Shown here one piece after another: positions 59,297 to 64,000 of a stretch of DNA of 64,000 nucleotides. This stretch comes from Henckelia pumila. Its lineage: Eukaryota > Streptophyta > Magnoliopsida > Lamiales > Gesneriaceae. Positions within the stretch are counted from its first letter, which is position 1. Each line of letters opens with the position of its first letter. The notes below the pieces were generated by a model that worked only from the letters and a program-made list of their open reading frames with translations, searched no databases and was not told the origin of the DNA. Location of the stretch: the NCBI RefSeq assembly GCF_033568475.1, contig NW_027331831.1:15872001-15936000 (forward strand), given 5' to 3'. Position numbers and translations under genes: made by a program.

Positions 59297-59858
59297 GAAT
59301 ATAAACTCAAAACGTGAATATAACAGAAACTATATACTAAGAACAAATAATGAACATAGTACAATACAATAGTAATATAACGATGATGTATATACTGAAC
59401 AATATGAATCAAATGAGTAAGGAAATAGTTAAGTGAGTGTGCTTTGAGGATTACACGGACGTCTGTTTAGCAAAAGGTGACATAACAGACCATTTCTGAA
59501 TTTTTGAATGGGATAATACTCTGAAACAAATTCTCTTGCTGATCATTCTGTTCACACATCAAAATCTGTATCTATTCTTCTTCACCTGTTGTGGGGACCT
59601 CGGGTTGCTAATCTTGTTTAAGGCAAATTATACATTAAACATCATTAATGTATCAATTCATCACTATCAATATTCAATCTGAATACTAGTTTGCTTAATA
59701 ATAAAAAACATAATACATAACATTTGGCGACGCAAAAACACTGTCGCTAAAAGAATAATTTTTTTTTTTTGTTTTGATCGGTCCGACATTCGATGTGGGA
59801 CATTCATTATGAAAAAAACCCAATATTATCTCAACCTAATAAATCTCAAATTCCAACA
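59297..59858 (-). repeat. Copia (minus) 5' LTR remnant
   Basis: The first about 100 bp (from 59858 leftward) and the last about 180 bp (59480-59297) match the 3' LTR. The middle is replaced or deleted and includes a small inverted-repeat piece TTTGGCGACGC...GTCGCTAAA (about 59723-59753) of MITE appearance. The junction to pol at about 59296 lacks a normal primer site, so the 5' half of the element was deleted. Confidence 0.75.
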
Positions 59859-59863
59859 AATTT

Positions 59864-60806
59864 GATATGTTATATATTTAGCGATGAGAGTGGCCTTCAA
59901 CTTGGTTAAAATTGGTACATTAATTGGATTCCTATGGTTAAAATAAATACCACTAATAGTAAAAAAAACATAATTAAAAAATAAATCACACACTTTCTTT
60001 CTTCTTTCTTTTATTTTTTTCCAAAGATACTTCTTTAACAATATCTTCAGGAACTCTCTCGATATCGTGATACACTTCTCTTGTAAAATAGATGTGCACT
60101 TCAGGTTCGAAAACCTTCGAATTTAAAGCATCTTCGATAAAAATAAAAAAAAATTCACGGGAAAGTTGTCAAGCACGCGTGACAACTTTGTTAAGGAAAA
60201 GCTATCACGCGTGACGCTGCAGTAGACAACGGACCCTGCAATTTATTTTGCAGGATCCGTTGTTACTGATAGTGTTTTGCAGTAAACTCTTCGGACCAAA
60301 GTAATTTTGAAATTAATTTTTTAAAAAAAAATTAATACAAATTTTTTGCATTTTTTAAATTCAAAAATTTCACCCGATGTTCATTAAAAACAGGTTTTGG
60401 AGTAATTTTCCCTATTTTTTTAACCTAAAAATATAGTTGCAAATATTAATAGAATATTGCTAAAACCAATTTTGGATTATCATGTTATATGAATTTTTCA
60501 TAGAATTACAATTTTTTTAATCAAATAAACACCGGTTAAATCAAACTAATGAATAAAAAGTATATTACTACGTTTTACCTGACTAACGTAGTTTGCTGAT
60601 TATTGCGTTAGTATGAAGGTTTACCATTGCGCACGAAAAGTTTTTAAAATAAATAAAGATATTACAAATGATCTACCGATCCGAGGTTTCAAAAACTACT
60701 ACTTGTCTCAACACACGTTATAAATAGGCTACAAAAAAGACATGCTCAACATGTTATAGGCAAATTATGCGAAAACTACTTGGGAAAAAAAAAAAAAAAA
60801 AAAAGA
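59864..60806. other. Downstream flank of GSA, AT-rich with two hairpins
   Basis: No gene seen. A 10-bp stem with 8-nt loop is at 60162-60189 (AAAGTTGTCA / TGACAACTTT). A 16-bp stem with one mismatch and a 6-nt loop is at 60226-60263 (ACAACGGACCCTGCAA / TTGCAGGATCCGTTGT). These look like a MITE remnant. A run of A at 60785-60804 lies just after the GSA stop codon in transcript sense. Confidence 0.6.
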
Positions 60807-63566
60807 TTACAAAGTCCGGAAAACCTTCTCCGCGGCCTCTATGGTTTGCTGAATATCCTCGGGAGTATGCGCCAAGCTGGTAAAACCGGCCTCAAACTGA
60901 GAAGGCGCCAAGTAGACACCTTGCTCCAGCATTCCTCTGTAAAACTTGGCGAATTTTGCAGTATCACTCTTCTTTGCATCATCGAAGTTATAAATCAGGC
61001 CTTCTGTGAAAAAGAAACCGAACATCCCATTTATATACCCACCACAGATTGCATGACCGGCCTTCTTTCCGGCATCCAGGATCCCTTGAATCAGTTCACC
61101 CGTGATCTTGTTCAAATATTCATACGTGCCTGGTTCTTTGAGACGTTTAAGTGTGTGGATTCCAGCAGTCATTGCTAATGGGTTCCCACTCAGTGTTCCA
61201 GCCTGATACATTGGCCCTGCTGGGGCAACCATCTCCATGATCTCTCGTCTCCCTCCATAGGCACCGACTGGCAGGCCACCACCTATAATCTTTCCCAGTG
61301 TGGTCAAATCGGGAGTTATGCCAAAATATTCCTGAGCGCCACCATAGGATATACGGAAACCGGTCATAACTTCATCGAAAATGAGAAGAGTTCCGTTATC
61401 TTTAGTGATCTTGCGCAAAGTGTTCAGAAAATCAAGTGTTGGTGGAATAAAGCCAGCATTTCCTACAACAGGTTCAAGGATCACAGCTGCTATTTCTCCT
61501 TTGTTTGATTCAAAAAGTTTTTCAACTGTGGAGATGCTATTGTAAGGAGATGTTAATGTCTCAGACGTAGCTCCCTTGGGAACACCGGGGGAATCAGGGA
61601 GTCCCAAGGTAGCAACCCCACTTCCTGCCTTAACGAGGAATGGGTCAGCGTGGCCATGGTAGCAACCCTCAAACTTGATTATCTTTTCTCGGCCTGTGAA
61701 TGCACGTGCCAATCGCAGTACACCCATGCATGCTTCTGTGCCGGAGTTGACAAACCGAACCATTTCTATGCTTGGAACGGCAGAGATTACCATTTCCGCC
61801 AGCACATTTTCTAGGAGACATGGAGCACCAAAGCTGGTTCCTTTTTTCATCGTTTCACCCAAGGCAGCCAGTACCTGCAGATTGTCAACATGCCAGGGTT
61901 ACATCTTGAATGGATAGCATTTTAATGTCTTTTATTGTCAAATAATTAAGCAGCTGCCACAGTGTATGAGGGAAAAGTGGTACGTCTTTCATCATATCTC
62001 AGATGTTCTAGCACAGTGAAAATGAAATAAATTCTTCAGACGATATCTACCCTCGGCCACAATAAATTTTAAATCAGCGTGTTGCAAAACCCCTAATATA
62101 ATGTTAGGAAAAAAACATTCGAAGCCTCAACAACAACAATAATCAAGTCTCTCTCAGTAAATAGAGTAGGCTAAATGAATTCTTGATATATCGTTATCTA
62201 TATTTAAAAGAATTTATCCTATTTTATCGTTGCTAGCCAAATCTTCTTGATCTCCCTTTTTCCTTGGTTAATGTACGTATTTCTCATGGTCTCACGAAAG
62301 AGATTCTAGGAAACCTTTCCATCCACCAATCCCAGGAACAAACTAGAGCTTATTTCAAATTTTAGCGCCTACTTTTCATTTCCATTTAAAAACACCAAAT
62401 AGAACACATGTTCTTAAAAGGTTCTCACAACAGGCAATCAGTTCTTTGCTACCTTTCTCAACATATAAATGAATTAAATGGAAAAATAACAAACCTCATC
62501 ATCGGCATGCCCAATGATGGCTGGCCCCCAAGATCCAACATAGTCAATGTACTCGTTGCCATCTATATCCCACATGCGAGACCCCTTGACAGAGTCAATC
62601 ACAATAGGCTGGCCGCCAACTGATTTGAAAGCACGTACAGGGGAATTCACACCTCCAGGCATCAGCTCCTGTTAATATTCAAAGTATACATGAATTTTTT
62701 CATATCTAATCAAATACATACTTCAATAAAGGCGTATGTCATCCAAGTGTTTTACCCCTACCCTTACTGTGAGCAAAAATTATTCCTAACTTGTTAAACT
62801 CTTCCATTCTTTGACTTAAGTTAATTGGGAAATGGATAAAGTAAGTTGATCATTAATTTGACTCATAAAACACTGAACCAATATATATTTGTTCGATGTC
62901 ATATAAGAAAAAGTAAACCAAGATTAGTTTTTCCCTTCACCACCACCCAAATATGGAAGACACTGCCCAAATGCTAAAAGAAACTAAGATAAGCCTTTGC
63001 GAATCAATCTGAGCAGCAATGGCCTGGAATAGAAATCCATGAAAAACACGATCAAATCTGAACTCCAACATTTAAAAAGGTCTCATTTCGGTACTACAAA
63101 ATGCAGCCTTATCAATTGATCCCAATTTTTACTTTACTCCAAGCGAGCCATTTTTCACTCAGATAACAATCCACACTATAAGCATCATCGCGTTAAAGAT
63201 CTCTTGCACGTAATAAATTGCAACATATTAAATTTCGACCAACATCTAATCCAGAAAATCACGAGCTCCCAAAAGTTGAACTGTGACGCAATTGACTTCA
63301 ACTCACACAAGAATATGAACTCTAAACACATTTCCGAAGAATATTCAACGAGCGAATCGCAAACATTAGACGAGTACCTTGGCGGCGTTGAAAGCCTCCT
63401 CCGATTTCTTGAGAGTGAAAGTTTTCTTGCTTTCCTCGACGATGGAAGATGATGAGAGCACATTGACTCGGATGATCGAAGAAGATCGCTTAGGGCGGCG
63501 GGGAACAGAGGTTTGACTCAATTTTGAGGGACATGATAAACATACACCTGCAAATGCAGCCGCCAT
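60807..63566 (-). CDS. GSA: Glutamate-1-semialdehyde 2,1-aminomutase, plastid (GSA-AM)
   Basis: Three exons on the minus strand: 63566-63378, 62668-62495 and 61874-60807. Splice junctions are AAG|GTACTC, ACAG|GAGCTG, GAG|GTTTGT and TGCAG|GTACTG, all phase 0. They give 475 residues, normal for plant GSA. Residues 1 to about 45 (Ser/Arg-rich, [16 protein letters not shown]) are a plastid transit peptide. [43 protein letters not shown] and [17 protein letters not shown] (PLP-binding Lys near residue 316) are typical class III aminotransferase/GSA motifs. The enzyme turns glutamate-1-semialdehyde into 5-aminolevulinate in the chloroplast stroma, the first committed precursor of chlorophyll and heme. 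I chose the ATG at 63566 because the open frame upstream is GGGTCC-repeat sequence. No lesion seen; introns of 709 and 620 bp. Confidence 0.97.
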
Positions 63567-63689
63567 GAAGAACGGTGGAGGACTTTCCGACGGCGCTGGC
63601 GCAAATTTCCAATTTTGAAGTGAAGCTTCACAACACAATCTTACCCACAGAAGATAAGAAAAAAAGATAAGAGTAGATATAGACCTAGC

Positions 63690-63868
63690 CACGGTCCGGG
63701 TCTGGGTCGGACCCGTCGGGTCCGGGTTGGCATTTAGCCAACCCTTAACCGGCCCGCCAATGGCCGGTTCCGGTCCGGGTCGGTGAACCGGAGGTTCCGG
63801 TCTGGGTCCGGGTCTGGGTCCGGGTCCGGTTAACCGCCGGTTCAGGGTCCGGGCTAACCGTGCCATTT
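63690..63868. repeat. GGGTCC-rich repeat in the GSA upstream region
   Basis: Dense GGGTCCGGGTC / GGCCGGTTCCGG motifs in both orientations, like the subterminal regions of the hAT-type elements at 2351 and 3512. I found no certain inverted ends or 8-bp duplication. It starts about 125 bp upstream of the GSA start codon. The remaining bases to 64000 are AT-rich with nothing recognised. Confidence 0.6.
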
Positions 63869-64000
63869 AAAAAATAATAATAATAATTGCAGCGCCCAAC
63901 CTTCGAAATTTAATTTTTTTTAAATTTTTAAACAAATTTTTAATAAGACATATTCTTTAAATAATCTCAATCAAATATTTCATATTTTCATAATAAAAAT

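Larger units (their letters stand above)
45918..59858 (-). mobile_element. Minus-strand copia element, split by two later insertions
   Basis: The element strand starts TGTTGGAATTTGAG at 59858 and ends GGCTAACA at 45918. The 5-bp duplication AATTT lies outside both ends (45913-45917, 59859-59863). Subtracting the chromovirus (46442-55547) and the solo LTR (56778-58240) leaves about 3.4 kb. That remainder comprises a deleted 5' LTR, the 3' part of pol, a purine tract (ATGTGAGGGAT) and a 3' LTR of about 940 bp. Most of gag and the first half of pol are missing. Confidence 0.85.

Noticed and set aside
63366..63866. Longer N-terminus for GSA from the upstream open frame
   Set aside because: The extra residues (Pro/Gly/Arg-rich) are a translation of the GGGTCC repeat; a proper transit peptide starts at the ATG at 63566.

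Overview
This is a stretch of a nuclear genome from a flowering plant, most likely a dicot. It has two intron-containing genes transcribed on the minus strand, one at each edge: a partial TCF25-like gene (1-1832) and a complete gene for plastid glutamate-1-semialdehyde 2,1-aminomutase, GSA (60807-63566). The roughly 59 kb between them is almost entirely nested transposable elements. Their boundaries can be read directly from long terminal repeats (LTRs), terminal inverted repeats and target-site duplications.

Left part (1.8-32.6 kb). Two small hAT-type elements (2351-2956 and 3512-4230) lie upstream of a very large Ty1/copia element (4258-32644, 5-bp duplication AAAAT). The copia leader was hit by an antisense, pol-less Ty3-type element with 1389-bp LTRs (5204-10311, duplication ATCAT), called LARD-like below (large retrotransposon derivative). 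The region joining that element to the 5' half of copia gag was then amplified into six tandem units of about 3420 bp (8092-28130). Each of the five unit junctions carries the same 499-bp segment copied from intron 1 of the TCF25-like gene at the left edge of this window (855-1353). This is the most unusual structure here: a host-intron-bridged, macro-tandem amplification inside a retrotransposon. Only the sixth gag continues into full gag, protease, integrase, reverse transcriptase and RNase H.

Middle (32.6-45.9 kb). A tRNA-derived SINE with an 18-bp target duplication (33422-33743) is followed by a hAT fragment, a microsatellite and a Mutator-like (MULE) transposase gene (35407-37168). A decayed Ulp1/C48 protease-like gene (40991-43491) faces it tail to tail. 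Between the two lies a roughly 220-bp satellite (37736-40731), itself interrupted by a complete Cassandra TRIM whose LTRs carry 5S-rRNA-like sequence (39133-39950).

Right part (45.9-64 kb). A minus-strand copia element (45918-59858, duplication AATTT) carries two insertions. One is a full Tekay/Del-like chromovirus (46442-55547, duplication AGATG) in its 3' LTR. The other is a solo LTR related to the LARD-like family (56778-58240) inside its RNase H region. The GSA gene follows, with a GGGTCC-rich repeat about 125 bp upstream of its start codon.

GSA makes 5-aminolevulinate for chlorophyll and heme. The TCF25-like protein probably acts in ribosome quality control. No functional link between the two genes is visible, and the rest of the window is transposon biology in various stages of decay.
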